From: Saccoglossus kowalevskii | Taxonomy: Eukaryota > Hemichordata > Enteropneusta > Harrimaniidae | NCBI RefSeq assembly: GCF_000003605.2 | Contig: NW_003156736.1 | Span: 716,879-741,264 of the forward strand | Length of the DNA stretch: 24,386 nt | Direction of reading: 5' to 3' | Part shown: positions 1-8,860 of the stretch, piece after piece | How positions within the stretch are numbered: position 1 is the stretch's first letter | Layout of the letters: the number at the start of each line of letters is the position of its first letter | The notes under the pieces: model-generated | What the model was told of the DNA's origin: nothing | What the model saw: only the letters and a program-made list of their open reading frames with translations | Databases searched by the model: none | Made by a program: the position numbers and the translations under genes

Positions 1-1035
1 AATACATGATGTCTTACATATGCGCGTCAATTTACTTTATAATCGGAGAAAAAATGGCCGACTGGCGGCCATTTTGGATGTAAAATTTGCTATTTCTGAT
101 ACATAAACGTGTCCGCAGCAGTATCTCGGAGATGACTGGGCCGATTTAGATCAAAGTTGGTATGATGATCATACATATTGGGTTGTAGGTGCACGTAATT
201 TTTTTTTCGTGATTCGAACAAATATGGCCGACTGGCGACCATCTTGTTTTTCATGGTACCCATGCTACTTTATCTTGAATGCAATGAACGTTTCTGTTTA
301 TATTTTGTACAAAGATAGTGTACCAAGAGATACATCTGCATCAACATGAGTTTTGTGATTCAATTCAATTCATGTAAATATGCTAAATCATTATTTTTAC
401 ATGCCCGGAGCTGTTTTTTAGAGATGACTGGGGCGATTTGGATCAAATTTGGTATGGAGATCATACATATTTAGTTTTTAGTCATACATATTTAGGTGCA
501 CGTCATACTTTTTCCGTGATTCAAACAAATAGGACAGACTGGCGGCTATTTTGTTTTTCATGGTACCCATGCTACTTTCTCTTGAATGCCATGAACGTTT
601 CTGTTTACAAAGGTAATATACCAAGAGATACAACTATACCATCATTATTTTTGTGATTCGATTCAATATGGCTGACTGACGCCAAAATTTCATGTAAAAG
701 CACTATAAATCGTCATTTTTACATGTCCGGAGCTGTTTTTCAGAGATGACTAGGCCGATTTGGATCAAAGTTGGTATGATGATCATACATATTGGGTTAT
801 AGTTGCATGTCATATTTTTTCTGTGATTCAAACTAATACGGCTGACTGGTGGCCATTTTGTTTTTCATGATACCCAGGCCTACTTTCCCATGAATGCAAT
901 GAACATTTCTGTTTAAATTGTGTACAAAGATAGTATACCAATAGATACATCAACATGAACATTATTTTTGTAATTTGATTCAATATGACTGCCCAATGTC
1001 AAATTCTCGTGTAAAAGCACTAAATCATAATTTTT
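1..1035. repeat. three tandem copies of a ~300-bp dispersed repeat plus a partial copy
   Basis: Anchor gagatgactgg(g) recurs near 127, 421 and 742, each followed by a gatcaaa-ttggtatg-gatcatacatat block, a gccgactggcggccatttt-like block and tttttcatg-tacccatgctact. Spacings are ~294 and ~321 bp. A partial copy occupies 1-~100. At 51-75 two perfect 10-bp arms (AAAATGGCCG / CGGCCATTTT) flank actgg. Related pieces reappear at ~7360-7480. The short open frame at 438-656 lies inside a copy and is not a gene. Confidence 0.8.
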
Positions 1036-1379
1036 TTACAAATCCATCTCTTATTAATGGTTTCAATCTAATCTCAATGACTTCATCAGCATCAAATTGA
1101 TATGTCAGATCACACAATTTTGGACGGGGATTGTGTCATTAACAATGACTTGTTATTATAAATATAAACAATATACATGTATATGTGTATTAGGAATGTT
1201 AACGGCGTATCTGGCGATATGTTGGACATATAATATGTATGTGTAATCAAAATGAGTTTTATACTACTTTTGAATCGTTTGATTTCATGTTTTTTTTGTG
1301 TGTTTTAAGTTCGAAACACTCGCTCGAAAGTATGGGTTTACAGATATAAATCCAATGGATTGACTGTTTTATCCGTTAG
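1036..1379. other. unassigned sequence upstream of first visible SLC22 exon
   Basis: AT-rich, with no convincing exon, repeat match or promoter. It is probably an intron of the SLC22 gene, whose 5' exon(s) lie left of the window. Confidence 0.4.
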
Positions 1380-1483
1380 TTTGAGCTTGTTTGTGAGTGG
1401 GACTGGATGAAGCAATTGTCTAAATCAATGGTTGGAGTTGGTCAGATGGCTGGAGCTGTTGTGTTTGGTCAATTTGCAGATAT
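1380..1483 (+). CDS. SLC22 exon (first visible): end of extracellular loop and TM2
   Basis: It opens FELVCEWDWMKQLSKS, matching the SLC22 pattern of Leu-Val-Cys-Asp/Glu followed by a Trp just before TM2. The acceptor is ...ccgttag and the donor is gtaagt. An in-frame TAG sits right at the acceptor, so the exon cannot extend further left. It ends in phase 2. Confidence 0.88.
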
Positions 1484-4400
1484 GTAAGTAGTGCATATTA
1501 ATCGTGGCATTGGACAAAGCGAATCCCCACAAACTTCAATTCAGACAATGCAGTTCAATTTAATTTACAATTTACAGTTACGGCAGGAAACCGCTGTACA
1601 TAACAGGTTTGATGTTAATCATTGTCTTTGGGGTCGCCAATGCGTTTTCACCATGTTTTTTCCTGGTCGTAATTGCACAGTTCCTCCTGGCTGCTTATGG
1701 TAATGGCGTGCGTCTAACTGGTTACGTACTATGTAAGTACTGAACACTAAATGTAGAAGTAAAATACTGTAAAATACTTTATTTTCGCTTGGAATTTATT
1801 TTCGCTATTTTCGCTGAGGGGATGATTCAGTGAAAATAAAACCGCGCAAATATACTATTTTCCCTATAACTTTCACTCAACTTGTCAAAAATCAGTGAAA
1901 ATAAATTCCATACTAAACACACAAAATATCTTTTCAGTGAAAATTAATTACAGCTAAAATAAAGTATTTTACAGCACGTTGATTTTATTCAAATGTTGAA
2001 GTTTGTTATGAACACGATGTGGTATTCACTTATAGCATTGTTGGATTTCTTATTAAATCCGCTGCCATGTTGTCAATTTACAACTACACAACAACCACAA
2101 TTTCGTTTTGAAAAACTTGTGTAACATTGCTTTAACCGCACCGTGTGCTTTAACGCATTCGCCATTATATCCGTGACGTCACGGAATCGTTTTATCGACA
2201 GAGAGCGTTTTGTATATCAAAAAGAAACCCCGATTCCCCAATTAATAATATCAGTAATACTATTCTCTATAATATTGTAGCTATCGAGTCTGTCGGCGCT
2301 AATTACCGAATTGGATGCAACGTCATGAATATGGTATCCTTTTCTTTTGGATACATACTATTAGCTGGCGTTGCCCATGGATTGAAAGGCAATTGGAGAC
2401 ACATACAGTTATTAAGTGGAATAATATTTATCGTATTTATCCCTTATGTCTGGTACGTTGGTGAATGCTTGTTCTTTAATTTACGATCTCCACCACCACC
2501 TTTACCGTCACCGCCACGACGTACAGAAAACATCATCACAAACAACAGCAGAACAAAGCATCAACAGTAACAAAAGCTGCAGCAGTCGTCACCTACGCGT
2601 GCGTCTGGTGGCATAGCGTGTCATTGTTTACAAACAAGCGTGTACCCATGAGCCTTTGCGCTCTTAGCGTGTGATGTTATCATCGCTTGGGACTCAATTC
2701 TCGCGTGTGTGCAGGTGACGACCCTCCCACTTTAAGTAAATAATATATGAAATACAACATATAACACACACGAGACGCGGCACAAAGGTGGACGCCCACT
2801 CAGTGCAATTTCATCTTTTTTTCTTACAGAAATCTATATTTGACAATTTTCACGACTAAGCAGCTGACAAACCAATCAACATCAACAAATACTCGTGTTT
2901 AAGAACTTTGTGATTGATTGTTGCATAATGGCATTTTTTTATGCTTCAAGTTTTCTAGAGGAGTCGCCAAGATGGCTTATTCAGGTCGGAAACTTCCCTA
3001 GAGCTAAGAAAATCATCAAGAAAGCAGCAAAACAGAACAAAGTGGTTTTACCTGAAAACATTATTATGTTTGAAAAACAGCAACCCGGAAATAATAAAGT
3101 GAATGACAGTTTGGTAGGTAGTTTGTTCCAAATAGTATTTCATGTCACTGCGTGTGAATGGGACACACGCATTGGTGGAGGTCACGTGCAAATACAGAAT
3201 TAGGGACGTGTTGCTGTCACATGACGGTAAACACGAGTAAGAACGTGGGTTGATAAATTCTCTCGACTGTTATACTAGTAACATATTTGGCAGAGAAGGT
3301 ATGATTGAGTTCAGTATACTGTAAAACACCCCGAGAGGGGGCAGTTGATACATAGCTGGGTAGGAAGGTGCCCCTGAGTGCTCAAAAGTGTGACCATTTT
3401 TATACCAGGGTAGTGGCAAAATCTATACCCATATTTATACCAAAGTACCATTTCTGTCATCACTGTTCATTCCAAATAAAACAGTTACCGTATTTGCTCT
3501 ATTATAAGAGCATCTCAAATAGAAGCACATGTAAGTCAACATGTATATTGATTTATTAAAATATGTATTTTGACCATAGAAACACCTCTGTCACTTGCAT
3601 ATAAGAGCATATTATTAACACAATGTTTAGGTTATTTAGGTTGTTAAATGAGAAACAACCGATATTTATAGATATCTTGACCAGAAATAAGACCGATACT
3701 TATACCTAAAATAAATAAAACAAGACCCATTTCATGGGCACGCCCCCCCCAATAGGCAAGTTCTATGTATTGCCCCCCGTAAAACACATAACTTTGTGAT
3801 GGTCACTCATTTAAAACCTAGTACGCCGGAGGTTTTTTTTTTGTTACAAATATTTAATTACCTGACGATAGTTCTTTTTAGTTGTGTAGTCGTCGTGCAA
3901 CTTATTTCCCAGTTTTTAATTAGTTTATTAATGTGAAAGTCGGTTATGATTCTTGGAATGCGTCTAACATTGGACAATACTTTACTTGTGTTTACAGACA
4001 CAATATACTCTGATTGATATACTCAAAAGACCGCGTCTTCGGTTACGAACTCTGAATCTGTGTTTTAATTGGTCAGTGTATTTATTTATTTATTTATTTA
4101 TTGTAATTAATTAATTTAGCAAGACACATTGTAGTAGCTATAGTTTTTTTTTTTATTCTGTATTATAGAGATTTACGTACACATACGCTGGGTTATTTAA
4201 AACAAAGTTGAGCCGCAAAGTATATTCTGATTGTCAAATTAACAATGCGCATGCATTTTGAATTACTACCGTAGTACGTACATACGTACTGGTACGTACT
4301 TATTTAATGATGGGCATGCGCAACTGCGAAGTTCATTATTTCATTTACATGCACGCTGGATTATACAACAAGCTGTTCAACTATTATTTGTTTGGATAAC

Positions 4401-7400
4401 TCAGCCATGCAGGTTCATTTTGAATTACTGGTACGTTCTATTAATTCGATGCGCATGCGCATCTATGAAGTTCATTATTTCATTGAATGAATACTAATTT
4501 TTGTGCTACAAAAACAGAGTCGTTTTTAGTCTCCTCGTCCAAATATATCTTCAATATCGTTAACCAAAGCGATACTGTAAATGCAATAATTATTCGCTAT
4601 TTCATACACAGGTTTGCAGTGAGCCTTGTGTACTGGGCCATATCGTTGAACACAGACACTCTCTCCGGCAATCCATACTTGACCTTTTTCATATCCGGTG
4701 CAGTAGAAATACCCAGTGCCCTGATATACTGGTTGCTACTGGACAAAATTGGCAGACGATACATGTTGTGTGGTGCTATGGTTCTTTCTGGCGTCGCCTT
4801 GGTGACCAGTGGCAGTCTTTCTCCAGGTGATCATTACGCATTATGGTTAACGTATTTGTTTTTGTTTGTTTGTTTGTTTTATGTTGTGATAGTGTGTGTT
4901 TGTTTCCGACTATCGTGTTGTTTTTGCAGTGCATAAAATAGTAGTGACGTCTCGCCACGCATGTGGCATGTGCACATATTTAAATAAACAAGTTGTGAAA
5001 CATGGCACCAAGTAAATCAAATGTCTTACCCTAAAATGCAAAACAAAAAGTGCAGAGGGGGTCGGGCGTTATGTTAATAACCATTGTTCATAATCGCTAA
5101 CTTGGTTTTATTCAAAACTGCACAAATCGCGCGTTTTCTGGTGATATCCGACGGACGATTTCATGACCAAAAATGGCCAGCAGCCAGAATCAAGGGGGAT
5201 TCACACAGAGTTCTGGGTAAATCAAGTGCTCATACTCATTTCCATCCAATCAGGCGTGCCGTAACAGCGAGTATATCCTTGATTTACCCGGAACTCTCGG
5301 TATATACGTATTTATTTATTAACACACAACATCCCCCGGAGGGGATGAAAAGGGGTTACAAATCAGATATTAGTAAAAAAAAAAAAAATAACTACATAGC
5401 GGAAGTTTTTTTTTTAAAGTTAGTATTTATTAATTTTCAGCCCCCTGTGGGCATGTGCGAGATAAATGGGTCTCATATAAACAAAGATGGCGACTTTGAC
5501 TGTTGCGCAGATCAACGAGTACAAACTGAGACCAAGCTTTAATTAGGTATTTTTACCGGCGGTAATTAGTGCAAGTCTCGCTCTGGTCAAATCTCATAAT
5601 TCCATTAGTAGAGCGCATTGGATTATGGGAAAATCAATGTTTATTAACACAAATGTTGCACATGCGCAGCGCGACGATGACTATCATCTTTTAATGGTAC
5701 GTACTACGGTATTGGTTAATACTTACAACGTGTAATACTTCATGGAACGTTTATATTGTAAGGCCAAAACAAATTTCTGATACAACAAATACGTATTTCC
5801 TTTATGTCGCGCCCTCTAGCGATGACAAATTCCTGTGACGTGCTAGTAAATGGGTGGAAAGAATATCTTTCACATCCTCGATATTGATCTGTAGTCGTGT
5901 GCCAATGAGCAATACTGTTTCTGATACAATTACTGTAATGGCGAACGGCTACATAACCAAACGCAGACGTAACTTTGACTGACATTGCTGCAATCTACTA
6001 CATCATTTTGACGTCACAAAATGGTGTTGTCGCCAGAGGGCGTCACGTATGGAAGTGTACTATGGCATATTTCACAAAACTGTTCTTTTTTAAAATTTAT
6101 TTATGACTCCCAGAATATGGTACTGTATCTACGGCATTCGCGATGATCGGAAAATTCTTTTCTAGTATGGCATTTGGCATAACTTATCTATTCTCTGCAG
6201 AGATCTACCCTACATGCGTCAGGTGGGACTTTGTAGACACATTTTGTTACATTTATTTAAGCGCATGCGCAATGATCTGCATATATGATTTGCATATAAT
6301 ATTGTGTTGTGTGGTGTTTATCAAGGCTGTGAACCACAGGGTGTAATAAATGGTCTGTGTAGATAACTTGGGTACTTCATGGTATACATATTGAGGTATA
6401 ATTGATTGCGAAACTATTAAATTCTTGTTTGTGCAATGATGGACATGTCATGCATGCACTTTGAATTAGAGGTACGTAAAATCAAATTAAATTATGCATA
6501 TGCGGGGTATTTCATCCTACAATATAAGGAACGTACTCCACACAAAGTTCGCTGATTCTGTTCTAAACTTTTTGGATTTCGGCATTCCCATGATGTATCC
6601 TTAGAAGGAAAAGATGTATAATCATAAGGTTATTACGAGGATACCTGCGCGTCGGTCGATACTGCCGTTTGTACTGTCTTCGTGCATACTTTGAGGTATC
6701 CTCGTAATAATCTCATATTATATGGAATCTATATTGGTTCTCCAACAGATGCGATGGCAATGACCTATCTCTATTTTCATTACTCTCCAGAAATGCTGGA
6801 ATGGGTATATCTTCTACTTCTGCCAGGATTGGTACAATCATCGCACCGTTTGTAATGTTATTAATATCTAAATGGCGTCCACTGCCATTCTTTCTAATGG
6901 GTGTGTGTACGATTCTGGCTGGACTACTGGTATTACTTTTACCAGAAACTCGGGGACAAAAACTGCCAGAGACGCTCGAAGAGGGTGAATTGTTTGGCAG
7001 GTAAGAAGGCAAAAGATATTTAGATATTTAGATATTAAAATTTGGGTTATAGCTCCTTGGTAACATTTTTTTTTCAAAAATCGCCATTTTTAAAGGGCGG
7101 GAGTCGTCGTGCAGCGTCCCGTTCGATATGAAACTCATAGCGACGTATACAACGCGTGTAAAATACATTGTTTATTTACATGAAATTCGAACATGCGCTG
7201 CGCGACGCCCATCGCGCTTTAAAGAACTGTTAAAAAGGGATTTATATTACTGTTAGTGAGTGAGCCTGTAGTCATAGTTTAACACCCCCAGACTGAAACT
7301 GTTCATGCATGTGTCCAGTAATTTATGTTAGTCATTTGTACATGCAGTGGTTCAGCGATTCGTTCCAAGATAGCCGACTGGAAGCCATTTTTTATTGGTT

Positions 7401-8091
7401 TGTCAGTTTTCGTTCATACATGTCCATGACAAATCATTTAATAATCGGATTAAAAATGACCGACTGACGACCGACTTGCTTTTTGGACATACTACTATAT
7501 CTCGGAGACTGTTCATTCATAATTAATATTAATTAATTCACTCATAATTAGCACACATAACGATGCATGGTGGAATACATGTCCATGTTAGTTTGTTTCC
7601 TAATCAGATGAAAATTGAAGAGTGGCAGCTTTTTTTGACTATACTATTATATCTGTCGCCCATGTATAATTGTTATTGATATTCGGAAAATTTTTATAAA
7701 TTGATGCATGCCCATATCCATTAAATAGTGATTTGATCCGAAGCGCTCTATAGTGTAAATGTGGTAAAGTGAAGGCGATGTTGTTTTGTTTGTAGCGTTT
7801 CGTCATTCAGATTAAAATCCTTGAAAATTGAACTACACTACCAAATGAGGTGGTTATTTTGAGGTACACCATACTGACGTCACAAAAGCGCATTGCCACT
7901 AGAGGGCAGGATTTATGGGAAAGGTGTATTCAAGAAATATTCAATTGGTATGCGATGTATTTCTTGGGGTTAGTTCGTTGAGGTTCGTTCGTTATTTGCT
8001 ATTTGTTATTTACTTTTTCAGAAAAACAAGCAGAGATGACAAGAACACTGAAAAATCGGTATTGATTTCTGAAGCTGAAAATACGTTATGA
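1380..8091 (+). CDS. SLC22-family organic ion transporter (MFS), 5'-incomplete, 9 exons
   Basis: Predicted plasma-membrane carrier of the SLC22 organic cation/anion/zwitterion group; the substrate cannot be read from sequence. Exons: 1380-1483, 1578-1732, 2281-2452, 2951-3113, 3998-4071, 4612-4826, 6114-6222, 6791-7000, 8022-8091. All junctions are GT-AG, phases match, and the 1272 nt give 423 residues plus TGA. Family marks, numbered from the first visible residue: GQFADIYGRK (~30-39), the MFS loop between TM2 and TM3; EESPRWLI (~147-154) after TM6; LLLDKIGRR (~264-272) after TM8; AEIYPTCVRNAG near TM10-11; PETRGQKLPETLEE (~382-395) after TM12. Hydrophobic stretches fit TM2-TM12. SLC22 proteins usually have ~550 residues, so about 125 N-terminal residues (TM1, large glycosylated loop) are missing; no upstream exon is seen in 1-1379. 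Donors after exons 6 (gtgatc) and 7 (gtggga) are weak. It is convergent with the hydratase gene. Confidence 0.95.
1578..1732 (+). CDS. SLC22 exon: MFS signature loop, TM3-TM4
   Basis: The split Ile codon completes FADIYGRK, followed by two hydrophobic spans (TM3 and TM4). The acceptor is tttacag and the donor is gtaagt. A single open frame crosses the exon and ends in phase 1. Confidence 0.92.
1767..1974. mobile_element. foldback/MITE-like element with perfect 19-bp TIRs
   Basis: CTGTAAAATACTTTATTTT at 1767-1785 is exactly reversed at 1956-1974. Interior blocks such as tttcgctgagg and cagtgaaaataaa also pair imperfectly. It lies in the SLC22 intron after exon 2. A related but diverged element is at 10462-10653. 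Confidence 0.8.
2281..2452 (+). CDS. SLC22 exon: TM5-TM6
   Basis: It begins with the split Ser codon, then IESVGANYRIGCNVMNM, equivalent to the family's EfvGpkyR segment. TM5 and TM6 follow. The acceptor is attgtag and the donor is gtacgt. It ends in phase 2. Confidence 0.92.
2585..2722. mobile_element. 138-bp MITE, copy 1
   Basis: Short inverted ends GTCGTCACC / GGTGACGAC. Interior blocks catagcgtgtcattgtttac, acccatgagccttt and atcatcgcttgggactcaat are shared with the 139-bp copy at 14022-14160. It lies in the SLC22 intron after exon 3. It has no coding capacity. Confidence 0.8.
2951..3113 (+). CDS. SLC22 exon: ESPRWL motif and cytoplasmic loop
   Basis: CFLEESPRWLI is the family hallmark at the start of the large intracellular loop. 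A Lys-rich segment follows (AKKIIKKAAKQNK). The acceptor is gcttcaag. I chose the donor gtaggt at 3114 because it gives phase 0, which the next exon needs. An alternative donor at 3118 would break the frame. Confidence 0.9.
3114..3997. other. SLC22 intron with degenerate repeat fragments
   Basis: It contains a CCGTATTTGCTCTATTATAAGAGC-like stretch near 3488 that resembles the end type of the 14302-15912 element, plus two C-runs (~3743 and ~3773). No exon or intact element is visible. Confidence 0.4.
3998..4071 (+). CDS. SLC22 short exon: end of intracellular loop into TM7
   Basis: This 74-nt exon encodes TQYTLIDILKRPRLRLRTLN and then LCFNW. It matches the family's basic 'LlrtPrlRrrtl' segment. 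The acceptor is gtttacag and the donor is gtcagt. It links phase 0 to phase 2 and completes the Trp codon with the next exon. Confidence 0.9.
4078..4102. repeat. (TATT)n microsatellite
   Basis: About six TTTA units start 6 nt after the exon ending at 4071, immediately after its 5' splice site. Confidence 0.85.
4243..4488. repeat. two diverged direct repeats, with a third copy at ~6440-6520
   Basis: The order cattttgaattact / ggtacgt / gcatgcgca / gaagttcattatttcatt appears at 4252-4360 and again at 4416-4483. A weaker copy (actttgaattagaggtacgt ... gcatatgcggggtatttcat) lies in the intron after exon 7. The origin is unknown. Confidence 0.6.
4612..4826 (+). CDS. SLC22 exon: TM7-TM9
   Basis: After the split Trp codon it encodes TM7, the conserved LNTDTLSGNPYLTFFISGAV segment (including the family's Gly-Asn-Pro-Tyr), TM8, LLLDKIGRR and TM9. 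The acceptor is catacacag. The donor gtgatc is weak but is the only one that fits the phase of the next exon. The open frame runs on past the donor for ~110 nt, which could allow read-through. Confidence 0.92.
5208..5296. repeat. foldback, 19-bp arms with one mismatch
   Basis: GAGTTCTGGGTAAATCAAG (5208-5226) pairs with CTTGATTTACCCGGAACTC (5278-5296). The loop is ~51 bp. It is probably a small MITE. Confidence 0.75.
5308..5370 (-). mobile_element. 3' tail of a non-LTR retrotransposon (truncated copy)
   Basis: tttattaacac...cattcccc/cggagggga...ggttacaaa matches in order the 3' end of the retrotransposon at ~23462-23510, including the TTTATT tail. Only the extreme 3' end is present, as expected for 5'-truncated insertions. 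Confidence 0.55.
5810..6042. mobile_element. TIR element with GAGGGCG-bearing ends (~233 bp)
   Basis: The left end (gccctctagcgatgacaaat ... tgtgacgt) and right end (gacgtcacaaaatggtgttg ... cgccagagggcg) are inverted copies over ~33 bp with several mismatches. Each end carries an (C)AGAGGGCG core. A related single end occurs at ~7874-7910. Confidence 0.6.
6114..6222 (+). CDS. SLC22 exon: TM10
   Basis: It encodes a split Glu codon, then IGKFFSSMAFGITYLFSAEI and YPTCVR, the family's TM10 with its Glu-(Ile/Val)-Tyr-Pro-Thr. The acceptor is gactcccag and the donor is gtggga. It ends in phase 2 inside an Arg codon. Confidence 0.93.
6535..6715. pseudogene. rearranged copy of an unidentified coding fragment
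   Basis: The plus-strand part (~6541-6646) reads TKFADSVLNFLDFGIPMMYP, then TAG, then KEKMYNHKVITRIP. This is clearly like the minus-strand fragment at ~19440-19593. A second piece of the same unit follows in the opposite direction, so TTATTACGAGGATACCT (6630-6646) and its exact reverse complement (6694-6710) form a hairpin. The in-frame stop shows it is dead. I do not recognise the protein. Confidence 0.55.
6791..7000 (+). CDS. SLC22 exon: TM11-TM12 and PET..LPE motif
   Basis: It completes Arg, then NAGMGISSTSARIGTIIAPF (TM11), a Trp-Arg-Pro loop, TM12 and PETRGQKLPETLEE. The acceptor is ctctccag and the donor is gtaaga. Open frames on the minus strand across this exon are shadows of it. 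Confidence 0.94.
7001..8021. other. SLC22 last intron; contains diverged copies of the 1-1035 repeat
   Basis: Near 7360-7500 are gccgactggaagccattttt and gaccgactgacgacc followed by atactactatatctcggaga, which match blocks of the 300-bp repeat at the left edge of the window. The rest is AT-rich with no feature, apart from the CTCF-like site at 7896. Confidence 0.5.
7896..7909 (+). promoter_or_regulatory. perfect match to the CTCF consensus core
   Basis: CCACTAGAGGGCAG fits CCASYAGRKGGCRS at all 14 positions. That consensus was derived mainly from vertebrates and flies. Occupancy in this organism is unknown, and the site lies in a sequence related to the ends of the 5810-6042 element. Confidence 0.35.
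8022..8091 (+). CDS. SLC22 terminal exon: cytoplasmic C-tail and stop
   Basis: The acceptor is tactttttcag. It encodes a polar tail (RKTSRDDKNTEKSVLISEAE, then NTL) and TGA. The phase fits the previous exon's split Arg codon. Length and polarity are normal for SLC22 C-termini. Confidence 0.88.
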
Positions 8092-8197
8092 CAAGATTTG
8101 TGATGTCATCATCAACACTGTATTTGCAGTTTCTGATTGGTCAATTATAATCAGTGCATTTTTTTCCACGTCATTTACAAAGTGCAATTTACATGTC

Positions 8198-8203
8198 AAT
8201 AAA
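8198..8203 (+). terminator. candidate polyadenylation signal of the SLC22 gene
   Basis: This is the first AATAAA downstream of the SLC22 stop codon, about 107 nt away. No transcript evidence is available. Confidence 0.45.
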
Positions 8204-8309
8204 TTGCTTTCAAGTTGAAAAAAACACAAGAACTGTTGCATGCTGTACACTCGACAGAAAAAACGCATACAATTTGTGTCCATAACCCGTGATCAGAATG
8301 GTGTCAATG

Positions 8310-8860
8310 TGAATTAAAACGTCTACAAAGTTGGAAAATTTGACTGGAATGTTGTGCGAAAAATTCTAGAAGTTGCCTGGAAAGTTAGAAAAGTAGCGAT
8401 GAAAGTCCGAAACGTTGTCTTACAAGTTACAGTGGACAGTAAGAATATTTCAATTGAAAGTGTGAAAGATTGTATTTTATGTCAGAAAAATTGTCTGGAT
8501 AGTCCTTAGAAAGTTGTCTGAAAGTCAGAAAATGTAGCTGGGTAAATTAAAAAAAAAAAAAAAAATGCCAAAACTTCGGTGAATTGTGTGGCGAAAATAT
8601 TTTCTGGAATGTCTGAACAGTTTGCTTGCAAAGTGAAGAAATTTACAATATTGCCTGGAAAGTCAGTGAGGTAACTAAAAAGTTGAATGAAATGTAGAAA
8701 AAAATCTACTTGCAAGGTGTAAAATTTGCCTACAATGTCTGAAAAGGTGAATGGAAAGTCAGAAAAGTTGTAGGGAATGTTGAAAACGTTACCTGGAAAG
8801 TCAGAAAAGTTGTAAAAGTTGAACTGAAAGTCTAGAGAGTGGACTCCACAGTTGATAGAG
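8310..8860. repeat. degenerate ~20-bp tandem repeat (ctggaaagtcagaaaagttg-like)
   Basis: Variants of tggaaagtcagaaaagttg recur across the stretch, e.g. near 8375, 8511, 8655, 8752 and 8797, with irregular spacing. A 17-bp A-run starts at ~8549. The minus-strand open frame at 8506-8886, rich in repeated Asn-Phe-Ser-Asp-Phe-Pro, is produced by this repeat and is not a gene. Confidence 0.65.

Larger units (their letters stand above)
4827..6113. other. SLC22 intron carrying several short elements
   Basis: No exon could be supported between 4827 and 6113; the flanking exons join in phase directly. The long open frame at 5084-5542 has no family likeness and runs across the foldback and the LINE tail, so it is not annotated as a gene. 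Confidence 0.6.

Noticed and set aside
438-656. 72-codon plus-strand open frame
   Set aside because: It lies inside one copy of the 300-bp tandem repeat; the other copies have stops in the same frame.
1036-1379. missing first SLC22 exon
   Set aside because: No frame resembling TM1 or the cysteine-containing extracellular loop is present; in-frame stops occur directly before 1380.
5084-5542. 152-codon open frame in the SLC22 intron
   Set aside because: It crosses a foldback element and a LINE tail, lacks family likeness, and the flanking exons splice in phase without it.
4262-5712. taccgtagtacgta / tacgtactacggta as TIRs of one large element
   Set aside because: The interval would contain SLC22 exon 4612-4826, and the match is short and low-complexity.
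6713-7077. two minus-strand open frames
   Set aside because: They are antisense shadows of the SLC22 exon 6791-7000.
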